Shown piece by piece: positions 1-5,721 of a stretch of 6,809 nt of DNA. Made by a program: the position numbers and the translations under genes. The DNA lies in the NCBI GenBank assembly GCA_030640155.1, contig DAOWJX010000112.1, forward strand, positions 1 to 6,809, given 5' to 3'. This DNA comes from Candidatus Aegiribacteria sp. GTDB taxonomy: Bacteria; Fermentibacterota; Fermentibacteria; Fermentibacterales; JCC-6. The notes under the pieces were generated by a model. That model had not been told where the DNA came from. It worked only from the letters and a program-made list of their open reading frames with translations, and did no database searches. Numbering within the stretch: the first letter of the stretch is position 1; each line of letters begins with the position of its first letter.

Positions 1-1
1 G

Positions 2-316
2 AACGAGCTGACCTCATATATTGAATATGAAATTGATGATTTGAGGGAGTATCACGGTGTTGGTGGAATCAGACATGAGTTCTTCGAGGAATTCGTGGGT
101 GATTTCTATATGCCTGTATCCATCTACTTCATCTGGGAGGACAGGAGCTGGTACGAAAGCGACATACATGATCTCATCGCATACGCTGTAGGTGAAATCC
201 ATGACATGCTCACAGATTCACAGCTTGAAATGGCAAGGATGATTGTTGACCGCATGCCCTGGAGTGAATCCCCGAGAACAGCCTGGCCTGTTGAATACGA
301 TGATCTCCTGTGGTAA
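2..316 (+). CDS. C-terminal part of an unrecognised acidic protein (5' end outside window)
   Basis: The reading frame is open from the first base and ends at TAA 314-316, giving 104 visible residues. A TTG at 41 could start a shorter protein, but the frame continues upstream without a stop and no Shine-Dalgarno precedes the TTG, so this is most likely the 3' end of a longer gene. The visible part is rich in Asp, Glu and aromatic residues (for example EEF, WYESD, EYDDLLW) and looks soluble. It has no membrane segment, signal peptide, metal-binding cluster or repeat. I do not recognise a family and assign no function. Its last 17 bases overlap the start of the YwbE-family gene, which suggests that both lie on one mRNA and are translationally coupled. 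The long open frame and dense packing support a real gene, but the missing N-terminus could hold the diagnostic domain. Confidence 0.6.
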   Translation, partial: NELTSYIEYEIDDLREYHGVGGIRHEFFEEFVGDFYMPVSIYFIWEDRSWYESDIHDLIAYAVGEIHDMLTDSQLEMARMIVDRMPWSESPRTAWPVEYDDLLW

Positions 317-473
317 GAAGGTTCTGGTCATCCTGAAGAAGGACCAGAGATCGGGAAAACTGACAGAAGGTATTGTAAAGGAAATTCTTACGAAATCTCC
401 AACACATCCCTACGGTATCAAGGTTCGTCTGGAAGACGGCAGGGTTGGAAGAGTAAAAGAGATAATTGAGTAG
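300..473 (+). CDS. ywbE: YwbE-family (DUF2196) small conserved protein
   Basis: This 57-residue protein covers nearly the whole YwbE family (usually about 60-70 residues). Two recognisable blocks are visible: DQRSGKLTEGIVKEIL at residues 15-30 and HPYGIKVRLEDGRVGRV at residues 36-52. The family is small, basic and probably a beta-rich single domain. Its biochemical role is unknown as far as I know, so none is claimed. ATG 300 is chosen because family similarity begins just after it (a Gly-Lys-x-Val-x-Val-Ile-Leu-Lys stretch). In-frame TTG codons at 243, 246 and 288 would add unconserved residues. No clear Shine-Dalgarno precedes ATG 300. The start lies inside the last codons of the upstream gene, so initiation may depend on ribosomes terminating at 316. 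The gene ends at TAG 471-473, and a 67-bp gap follows before the next gene. Confidence 0.85.
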   Translation: MISCGKKVLVILKKDQRSGKLTEGIVKEILTKSPTHPYGIKVRLEDGRVGRVKEIIE

Positions 474-527
474 ATTTTTTTAGACACAGCGAATAGCAGA
501 AATCTGTTCAGCATGTCATCACCGGAC

Positions 528-532
528 GGAGG
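528..532 (+). promoter_or_regulatory. Ribosome binding site of the OsmC-family gene
   Basis: GGAGG lies 8 nt before ATG 541, an ideal Shine-Dalgarno. It decides between ATG 541 and the in-frame ATG 547, where the spacing would be 14 nt. It is the strongest ribosome binding site on the plus strand of this window and lies in the only sizeable gap (474-540) of the gene run. This gene may therefore be translated independently of ywbE. I see no convincing promoter hexamers in the gap. Confidence 0.75.
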
Positions 533-540
533 GCATCAGG

Positions 541-939
541 ATGGACATGGAGATCGTATTTACGGGTGGCAAGAGGGTGGATGCCCTATATAAAGGCTTT
601 ACGATCATGACCGATCAATCCGTTCGCGAAGGAGGCGATGGCTCAGCACCTGAGCCGTTTGATCTTTTCCTTGCATCCATGGGTACATGCGCCGGAATTT
701 ACGTACTGTCATTCTGTCAGCATCACGACCTTCCATCTTCAGGTATAAAGTTGATTCAGGTTGCAGAGCGCAACCCTGAAACCAGAATGGTTGACAGAGT
801 GAATATCGATATCAGGCTTCCTGCTGATTTTCCTCAAAAGTATCGGAAAGCTCTGATTCGCTCAGCCGAGCAGTGTTCGGTAAAGAAACACATTGCAGCA
901 GGGCTCCCTGAATTCAATGTAACTTCCACACAGATATGA
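541..939 (+). CDS. OsmC-family protein (thiol-dependent peroxide reductase fold)
   Basis: This 132-residue cytoplasmic protein has the normal length for the OsmC/Ohr superfamily. The first active-site cysteine lies in the signature FLASMGTCAGIYVLSFC (Cys50, at the start of the central helix). The second lies in AEQCSVKKH (Cys112), the usual two-cysteine arrangement of peroxidatic and resolving residues. Known OsmC and Ohr proteins reduce organic hydroperoxides using dithiols; activity here is inferred from the retained cysteines. The combination FLASMGTCAGIYVL, DFPQKYRKALIRSAEQC and VKKH marks the general OsmC-like subgroup of many anaerobes rather than classical OsmC or Ohr, so the physiological substrate may differ. 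An additional Cys59 sits one helix turn region after Cys50. The start is set by GGAGG at 528-532. The TGA stop overlaps the ATG of the acetyltransferase gene (ATGA), indicating coupled translation. Confidence 0.9.
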   Translation: MDMEIVFTGGKRVDALYKGFTIMTDQSVREGGDGSAPEPFDLFLASMGTCAGIYVLSFCQHHDLPSSGIKLIQVAERNPETRMVDRVNIDIRLPADFPQKYRKALIRSAEQCSVKKHIAAGLPEFNVTSTQI

Positions 940-1748
940 TTGATAGCATGGGTTTCGTTTATCTGCACGACAAAGAGGAGATAGAGAAATTCCTCAGGAA
1001 GGATATCTTCCTCAATATCTACGGGATAGGGGATCTCGATGATTTCTTCTGGCCGTACACCTGCTGGTTCGGGCATAGATCCGGCGGCGAGATCGATGCG
1101 GTTGTCCTGCTTTATACAGGGATGGAACTCCCGACGCTGATTGCTCTTTCAGAAGATACCGATACAATAAGGAAATTGCTGGAGTCTATTGATCACGTTC
1201 TTCCTGAAACGTTTTACGGTCATTTCAGCCACGGTCTTGAATCCGTATTCGATTTCACTCATACCATTACGTCACATGGAAAATATACCAGGATGGCGCT
1301 CCTTGATGACAGGATTGTGTCCGGTACTGACTGCGGGGAAACAATCCGCATGGCCAGCAGGGATATTGATGAAATTCTTGAATTCTACAGAATGAGCTAC
1401 CCTGGGCACTGGTTTGACCCCAGAATGCTCGAGACGGGACAATACTTCGGTATAAGAAGAGATAAAAGACTTGTCAGTGTCGGCGGGATACATGTTTTTT
1501 CTCCTGAGTATGGGGTGGGTACCCTTGGCAATATTGCGACCCTTCCCGATCTCAGGGGAAGAGGTTTAGGCAGAACTGTCACCGCCAGGGTCTGCCAGTC
1601 CCTTCTGAAGGATGTTGCGCATATCGGCCTGAATGTCAGATCGGACAATATCGCTGCTGTTTCCTGCTACAAGAAACTCGGGTTCCATGAAGTCGCATCG
1701 TACGGTGAATTCATGATAACCGGAAAAGACGCTGATGAAAATGAATAG
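936..1748 (+). CDS. GNAT-family N-acetyltransferase (FR47-like)
   Basis: This 270-residue protein carries a C-terminal GNAT fold, roughly residues 135-262. The acetyl-CoA pyrophosphate loop (motif A) is RGRGLG at 207-212, preceded by the beta-4 strand TLGNIATLPDL. Motif B follows as NVRSDNIAAVSCYKKLGF (233-250), the usual Asn...Ala-x-x-x-Tyr-x-x-x-Gly-Phe pattern. The protein is expected to transfer an acetyl group from acetyl-CoA to an amine; the acceptor cannot be read from sequence. The N-terminal 130 residues (with DLDDFFWPYTCWFG at 33-46) resemble the divergent N-terminal half found in longer FR47-like GNATs and probably help form the acceptor site. ATG 936 overlaps the OsmC stop by 4 bp. 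ATG 948 is an in-frame alternative that would abolish the overlap, and neither has a Shine-Dalgarno, so coupling favours 936. The 3' end overlaps the MBL-fold gene. Confidence 0.88.
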   Translation: MIDSMGFVYLHDKEEIEKFLRKDIFLNIYGIGDLDDFFWPYTCWFGHRSGGEIDAVVLLYTGMELPTLIALSEDTDTIRKLLESIDHVLPETFYGHFSHGLESVFDFTHTITSHGKYTRMALLDDRIVSGTDCGETIRMASRDIDEILEFYRMSYPGHWFDPRMLETGQYFGIRRDKRLVSVGGIHVFSPEYGVGTLGNIATLPDLRGRGLGRTVTARVCQSLLKDVAHIGLNVRSDNIAAVSCYKKLGFHEVASYGEFMITGKDADENE

Positions 1749-2412
1749 CATTATACCTATTACTCTGGGGATAACCCGGTGTTATCTGATCCGTGGTGAT
1801 AGCCTGATATTGATTGACGGTGGAACACCGAACAAGGCTGGAGCTTTCAGGAAAGCGCTCGGTAAGCTCTCCATCGATCCCGGTGAGATAAAATTGATAG
1901 TGATCACTCACGGGCACTGGGATCACATCGGGTCGGTCAGGGATATCAGGGAATTGACCGGCGCTCGGACCGCAATACATGAACTGGACCGTGAATGCCT
2001 TGAAAAGGGCAAAGAAAGAAGGGCTCCGGGTGTAACCCGATGGGGCAGATTCATGACGAGAATGATAGGGTCATTCAGCAGCAGAATAAAAATACCTGTG
2101 GCCGATGCGGATATAACGCTGGGTGCTGAATTCCCGCTTGCTCAGTTCGGGATAAAAGGAACCGTTATCCATACTCCGGGTCATACACTGGGCTCTGTCA
2201 GCATTCTGCTTGATACAGGTGAAGCATTCGTCGGAGATCTTGCTATGAATATGTTCCCTCTGACCGTCAGACCCGGTCTTCCCATATTCGCGGAGGATCT
2301 CCGGAAAGTAAAGGAAAGCTGGAAGATGCTGCTGGACAGGGGAGCGAAAACAGTATATCCCGCCCACGGAAAGCCGTTTGGGGTCGGACGTCACTTGCGG
2401 CACTTGCATTAA
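1735..2412 (+). CDS. Metallo-beta-lactamase-fold hydrolase
   Basis: This 225-residue protein has the complete MBL-fold metal site. It comprises HGHWDH (His59, His61, Asp63, His64), TPGHT (His150), GD (Asp168, the bridging position) and PAHG (His211). All ligands for a two-metal centre are present, so an active hydrolase is expected. The early strand ending in LILIDGG (24-30) is also typical. The family includes glyoxalase II, lactonases, persulfide dioxygenases and others. No motif here singles out one, and beta-lactam resistance should not be inferred. An insertion rich in Arg and Met (about 95-118) may form a substrate lid. There is no signal peptide, so it is cytoplasmic. ATG 1735 follows a weak GGAAAAG and overlaps the acetyltransferase gene by 14 bp; ATG 1741 (8-bp overlap) is possible. 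It is the last plus-strand gene here. Confidence 0.92.
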   Translation: MKMNSIIPITLGITRCYLIRGDSLILIDGGTPNKAGAFRKALGKLSIDPGEIKLIVITHGHWDHIGSVRDIRELTGARTAIHELDRECLEKGKERRAPGVTRWGRFMTRMIGSFSSRIKIPVADADITLGAEFPLAQFGIKGTVIHTPGHTLGSVSILLDTGEAFVGDLAMNMFPLTVRPGLPIFAEDLRKVKESWKMLLDRGAKTVYPAHGKPFGVGRHLRHLH

Positions 2413-2480
2413 TTTCTGCCACAATATCAATCGATAGCACTCTTCCTTAAAGGGTTACCTGATAATAGCATTTACCGAAT

Positions 2481-2512
2481 AAAAGAAAAAGGGCGGGAAG
2501 ATCCCGCCCTTT
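2481..2512 (-). terminator. Intrinsic terminator of the C25 peptidase gene (possibly shared by both strands)
   Basis: A perfect 11-bp G+C-rich stem, AAAGGGCGGGA (2488-2498) paired with TCCCGCCCTTT (2502-2512), encloses a 3-nt AGA loop. Read on the minus strand, the stem is followed by TTTTTCTTTT, a classic Rho-independent terminator. It begins 21 nt after the peptidase stop codon. On the plus strand the stem is followed only by TTTCCTC, so termination of the OsmC-GNAT-MBL unit here would be weaker. The rest of 2413-2533 shows no gene. Confidence 0.9.
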
Positions 2513-2533
2513 CCTCGCTGCTTTTCGCAGATT

Positions 2534-4909
2534 CTATCTGGTTACAACCAGGTTGCTAACACCTGTCCAGTCGGCGGTTGAAATCCTTACGTGGTAAACA
2601 CCGGAAGGAATAACACTGCCATTCGTGTCTCTGAGGTTCCAGACAAGGCTGTGCTGTCCGGCAGCCATTTCTTCCGCTGCAAGGGTAGTAACGATTCTGC
2701 CTGTTATGTCGTAGACATCAATTCTTGCAGCTCCTGTTGCTGCAAGAGTGAAGGGTATCGTTACACTGCTCATGGCAGGACTAGGATAAACGGAATCGAA
2801 GTTGTTGATGTATTCAGATCCGCCTTCACCATCTTCAACACCGACACCGGTGACAGTGATGGATCCCTGGTAGGACACATAATCACGTGCCCATGCTACA
2901 ACGGACATCGTCCCGGTAGTTGTGGGGGAAACATAATGTGTTACGTTTCCGCTGCCGTCGGTGGTTCCCACTTCATAAACCTCACCCGTCTGCCAGTCAC
3001 CCTTTTGAAGGCATACTCTGGCGCCGCTTACAGGTGAACCTTCAGATGTCACTGTAACGGTAACATTACCGCTTCCGGGAACACTGGACGGATGTGAAGC
3101 GGAAAGATCCGGCGCGTCTATGAACCACATCGGGAGTTCAGGTTCTCCGAAGAGGTTGTACTCCTTTACGCACCAGTCCGAATAATCGTTTGTGATCGGT
3201 GTCATCTCGTCAGAACCCATGAGGTGTGCGACTCCAAGATTGTAGAGATCATCATTCCACATTACATCGTAGAAGTATCTCGAGAGAATCTCACTTTCAC
3301 CGTAACCCGGGTTATTAGGCGTACCCCATCCATACCTGGCATTGAAAGCTCCGAATCCTCCACCATTAGGAGAAGCGAGCCATGCGTCACCCATGCATTC
3401 GTATCCGTCAAGTTGTCCGATAAGGCATGAGATCGAGTTCCAGATCGCAGGCAGACCTCCACCTGTGATGTTGGTCTGATTCATGAAATCCGAGGCATAA
3501 TAGTAGCCCTCGGGCAGGGAGAAGGATGTCTGCGAACCATGGCTCGCGTGGTAAAGATGGTGCGGGCCGGCGTTAATCATGTTTCTTGTAATGGTGACGC
3601 TGTTGTTACCACCTGAATCGTAGCACTTCTCCTCTTCCCATGCGGAGGAGGGCACCATAGGAGAAATCAGCTCCGCTCCGGCTGAGCCGTAGCACCAGTA
3701 GGGGGAACCCCAGAGGAGTTCGGTTGTGTACCCTATTCTCATCTCTATTGGAGCTGTATCAAAATAGTCAGTCGATGAAATACGTTCGTAAGTGAAGACC
3801 TTGTTGTTGAAGATCGTGCATTCACCTGTAGTGTTCACACTTGCTCTTCCAACCCAGAGGTCAGGATGGTAATCTACGTTGTCGATTCCCCGCTCGCCCC
3901 ATATATGATTGGAATTGCTGTCCCACTGATCATCACCTGGGGTTGCATCGTTTATATCAGCCCAGTACAGGTCAGAGCAGGGGTATTCAGTATAGTAACC
4001 TGCATGGATCCTGACATCCTGTCCGGCGATCCGGTTGTCATCGCCGTAGATAAGGACATACTCGACACCTTCATCGCGACAGTCGGTAAGGAACGCGCGG
4101 ATTTCCTGGGGAACGTTGTAGAAATTGTACATGCTCTGAATGTATGTTGTAGTGTAAACGTTTGTTGGAACACCCTTTGAGGTCTTCCAGTCAGCAAGTT
4201 CCTGAGCGTATGTTTCGTAATCCGGATAGGTGATAATTACGTATTCACCATAAAGGAGGGCTTTCGAATCGATTATAGCTGCGCCTGAGTGAGCGACATT
4301 ATCCGGATTGACCACAGTATTTCTGACGATTTCCTGTGAACGGAGTTCACTCTGAATACTTCTGCGGGTAACGGTTGAAGCCTCAGGATCGTTCTCATAG
4401 ACAACATTGACAGTAAGGTTTGTTAGAACTTCGATAATCCCGGATGCAGGATTCCATCGTACAGGATAGATATTAACGTAAGCTACCGGAATTCCCATAA
4501 CAACACTTGAATTGATGAATTCAATGGATGTTGAGGGAAACGATTCGGTCGATGAGTATATCTCGGGATTTGGCTGAAGGGGCTGTATTTCATGATCCAC
4601 GGAAAACGGAACCGGAAGCGCGGAAGGCATTACCAGGAAGTTACCGCGGATGTCAGAGTACTCAACATCTATTATCTCGATATGTGTAGCAGCACATCCT
4701 GTTGGAAGAGCTATCTTTTCAGTATAGACCGGAAGACATGGAATGCCTTCTTTGCCGGTAGTACGCATTCCGATACCCGTTACCCTGGTATAAGGTCCTG
4801 ATTCCTCGATTTGTATCGCGGAAGCATCAACAGGTATTGTAACTATCATTTCACCTGCAGTTACAGTAAACGCTGCTACAAGCAGAACAAAGAGAGCTAA
4901 TTGCTTCAT
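2534..4909 (-). CDS. Secreted C25 (gingipain-type) cysteine peptidase with C-terminal sorting domain
   Basis: The chosen start gives 791 residues; ATG 4924 would add five. Numbers below count from 4924. A signal peptide covers about 6-24 (KQLALFVLLVAAFTVTAG). A propeptide-like region (about 30-200) follows. The C25 catalytic domain runs from YVIITYPDYETYAQELADW (228-246) to NLFGEPELPMW (590-600). The likely catalytic dyad is His462 in LYHASHGSQ and Cys500 in PAIWNSISCLIGQ, matching the family's His-Gly and Ser-Cys positions. A beta-sandwich Ig-like domain spans about 605-692. The C-terminal 85 residues form a FlgD-like sorting domain (YPSPAMSSVTIPFTL, DVYDITGRIV, NGSVIPSGVYHVRIS, ending LVVTR), as used for type IX secretion in Bacteroidota. 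The protein should be exported, cleaved and displayed or released to degrade protein. It lacks the haemagglutinin repeats of Porphyromonas gingipains. Cleavage specificity cannot be told from sequence. Confidence 0.93.
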   Translation of the reverse strand: MKQLALFVLLVAAFTVTAGEMIVTIPVDASAIQIEESGPYTRVTGIGMRTTGKEGIPCLPVYTEKIALPTGCAATHIEIIDVEYSDIRGNFLVMPSALPVPFSVDHEIQPLQPNPEIYSSTESFPSTSIEFINSSVVMGIPVAYVNIYPVRWNPASGIIEVLTNLTVNVVYENDPEASTVTRRSIQSELRSQEIVRNTVVNPDNVAHSGAAIIDSKALLYGEYVIITYPDYETYAQELADWKTSKGVPTNVYTTTYIQSMYNFYNVPQEIRAFLTDCRDEGVEYVLIYGDDNRIAGQDVRIHAGYYTEYPCSDLYWADINDATPGDDQWDSNSNHIWGERGIDNVDYHPDLWVGRASVNTTGECTIFNNKVFTYERISSTDYFDTAPIEMRIGYTTELLWGSPYWCYGSAGAELISPMVPSSAWEEEKCYDSGGNNSVTITRNMINAGPHHLYHASHGSQTSFSLPEGYYYASDFMNQTNITGGGLPAIWNSISCLIGQLDGYECMGDAWLASPNGGGFGAFNARYGWGTPNNPGYGESEILSRYFYDVMWNDDLYNLGVAHLMGSDEMTPITNDYSDWCVKEYNLFGEPELPMWFIDAPDLSASHPSSVPGSGNVTVTVTSEGSPVSGARVCLQKGDWQTGEVYEVGTTDGSGNVTHYVSPTTTGTMSVVAWARDYVSYQGSITVTGVGVEDGEGGSEYINNFDSVYPSPAMSSVTIPFTLAATGAARIDVYDITGRIVTTLAAEEMAAGQHSLVWNLRDTNGSVIPSGVYHVRISTADWTGVSNLVVTR

Positions 4910-4915
4910 TTTCAA

Positions 4916-4921
4916 TCCCTT
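4916..4921 (-). promoter_or_regulatory. Ribosome binding site deciding the peptidase start
   Basis: On the minus strand AAGGGA lies 6 nt before ATG 4909. The upstream in-frame ATG 4924 has only a weak AGGA about 12 nt away. Starting at 4909 also gives a standard signal peptide (Met-Lys-Gln followed by a hydrophobic core). The AAGGGA lies inside the coding sequence if 4924 were used. Confidence 0.65.
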
Positions 4922-4924
4922 CAT

Positions 4925-5089
4925 GATTATAGGAAATCCTGCCCTGAGAATTTCACATTTCTAAAAAGTAATGTCCTGTTAATATATAACCTGCACCGGT
5001 TGCCTGAAGAATAAGTCAGACTACCTGATCACAACACCATATTTCCGCTTCGGTTCCCTGAATTGCGGACAGATCAAAGGGAAAGAATG
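4925..5089 (-). promoter_or_regulatory. Intergenic spacer with weak candidate promoter for the peptidase
   Basis: No gene is visible in these 165 bases. On the minus strand a TATATT (complement of 4981-4986) could be a -10 element, with a poor -35 TTCAGG (complement of 5003-5008) at 16-nt spacing. This would give a leader of roughly 65 nt. A TATAAT (complement of 4926-4931) also exists but lies too close to the start codon for a normal leader and lacks a -35. No strong terminator follows the upstream gene; only a 6-bp TTCCCT/AGGGAA pair with an 18-nt loop (5054-5083) is present. Read-through from the EF-G unit into the peptidase is therefore possible. Confidence 0.25.
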
Positions 5090-5701
5090 TTAGAAGATGC
5101 CAGCCTGAAGCAAATCTTCTACAATTCCTACTAAATCAATATCATATTGTTCAGGTGAAGTCCATACTACGGACTCCGGAGATGCTGCTTCGAACTGGCG
5201 AAGATCCACATTATCGATACGGCAGATGAGGTAATCCACTCCAAAATACTCGTTAGCCATAGCGGCTCTGTCGATTGATGACCCTTCTCCAAGATCCATC
5301 GGATCGGAGTATACGGATATCTCATCCGAAACCATTATTCTCAGAATATTGATAAATTCCCTCGCGAGGGCCGGTCCATTCTCTCCAGGGAAAGTGGATA
5401 CCGCTACGAAAACCCGTTCCGTTTCGGTCGTGACAACCTCATCCCAGTTGATACCGGTCCGTACGATCCCGGCCTGTTCATCTGACAAAGCAGATGTATC
5501 TTCATCACCTGAATCGGCTAATACATCAAGGAAGAGAAGACCGCCTATTACTACGGCAACTCCGATTACTATGTAAGTCATTGGGATTGAACTGTCATCA
5601 TCGCCACCGCCGCCATTCGGATCGGCGGCCATGACAGGACAGGTCAACACGAACAGCGATACGAGCAGCGCAGACGCTGTTTTTCTAAATCCTGCTGTCA
5701 T
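5090..5701 (-). CDS. Exported, membrane-anchored protein of unknown function
   Basis: This 203-residue protein starts at ATG 5701, which is preceded by AGAAGG at 9 nt. TTG 5710 directly abuts that Shine-Dalgarno and is unlikely. Residues 1-25 look like a signal peptide (FRK, then ALLVSLFVLT, ending PVMA before ADP). A Gly/Asp linker GGGGDDD (30-36) follows. A strong transmembrane segment (about 42-60, YIVIGVAVVIGGLLFLDVL) leads into an acidic linker and a C-terminal domain of about 110 residues. The domain has alternating strands and helices: ERVFVAVSTF, ALAREFINILRIM, DRAAMANEYFGVDYLICRID. The last part, a helix then a strand carrying Gly-Val-Asp-Tyr-Leu, recalls CsgG/LpoB-like periplasmic domains, but I cannot assign it. 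The gene is 20 nt downstream of the EF-G-type gene, so it is probably co-transcribed. If the N-terminal segment is cleaved, the C-terminal domain's side of the membrane depends on the second segment. Confidence 0.8.
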   Translation of the reverse strand: MTAGFRKTASALLVSLFVLTCPVMAADPNGGGGDDDSSIPMTYIVIGVAVVIGGLLFLDVLADSGDEDTSALSDEQAGIVRTGINWDEVVTTETERVFVAVSTFPGENGPALAREFINILRIMVSDEISVYSDPMDLGEGSSIDRAAMANEYFGVDYLICRIDNVDLRQFEAASPESVVWTSPEQYDIDLVGIVEDLLQAGIF

Positions 5702-5710
5702 CGCTATCAA

Positions 5711-5716
5711 CCTTCT
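5711..5716 (-). promoter_or_regulatory. Ribosome binding site of the membrane-anchored protein gene
   Basis: On the minus strand AGAAGG lies 9 nt before ATG 5701, between that gene and the EF-G-type stop codon (5722-5724). It supports ATG 5701 over the TTG at 5710, which would leave no spacing. Confidence 0.7.
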
Positions 5717-5721
5717 TTCTT

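Noticed and set aside
1735..2412. Calling the MBL-fold protein a beta-lactamase.
   Set aside because: It has no signal peptide and matches the general hydrolase superfamily; the metal motif alone does not indicate antibiotic hydrolysis.
2071..2430. A 119-codon minus-strand open frame opposite the MBL-fold gene.
   Set aside because: The plus strand carries every MBL metal ligand in frame, and the minus frame has no recognisable motif or start signal.
2591..3037. A 148-codon plus-strand open frame opposite the peptidase gene, rich in Ser, Cys and Gly.
   Set aside because: It lies entirely within the Ig-like and sorting-domain region of the well-supported minus-strand peptidase, has no ribosome binding site, and resembles no protein family; its composition is what an antisense frame of that gene would give.
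3866..4180. A 104-codon plus-strand open frame with hydrophobic stretches.
   Set aside because: It is antisense to the C25 catalytic domain, whose conserved residues fully explain the sequence.
4926..4931. A perfect TATAAT on the minus strand just before the peptidase gene.
   Set aside because: Transcription from it would start about at the ribosome binding site, leaving almost no leader, and no -35 element is present at a suitable distance.
5054..5083. Inverted repeat TTCCCT/AGGGAA downstream of the membrane-anchored protein gene as a terminator.
   Set aside because: The stem is only 6 bp with an 18-nt loop and no U-rich tail on the minus strand, so it is not a convincing intrinsic terminator.
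5635..5645. A lipoprotein signal (VLTC) in the 203-residue protein.
   Set aside because: Thr is at the -1 position, where Gly, Ala or Ser is expected, and a better signal peptidase I site (VMA before ADP) follows within a few residues.
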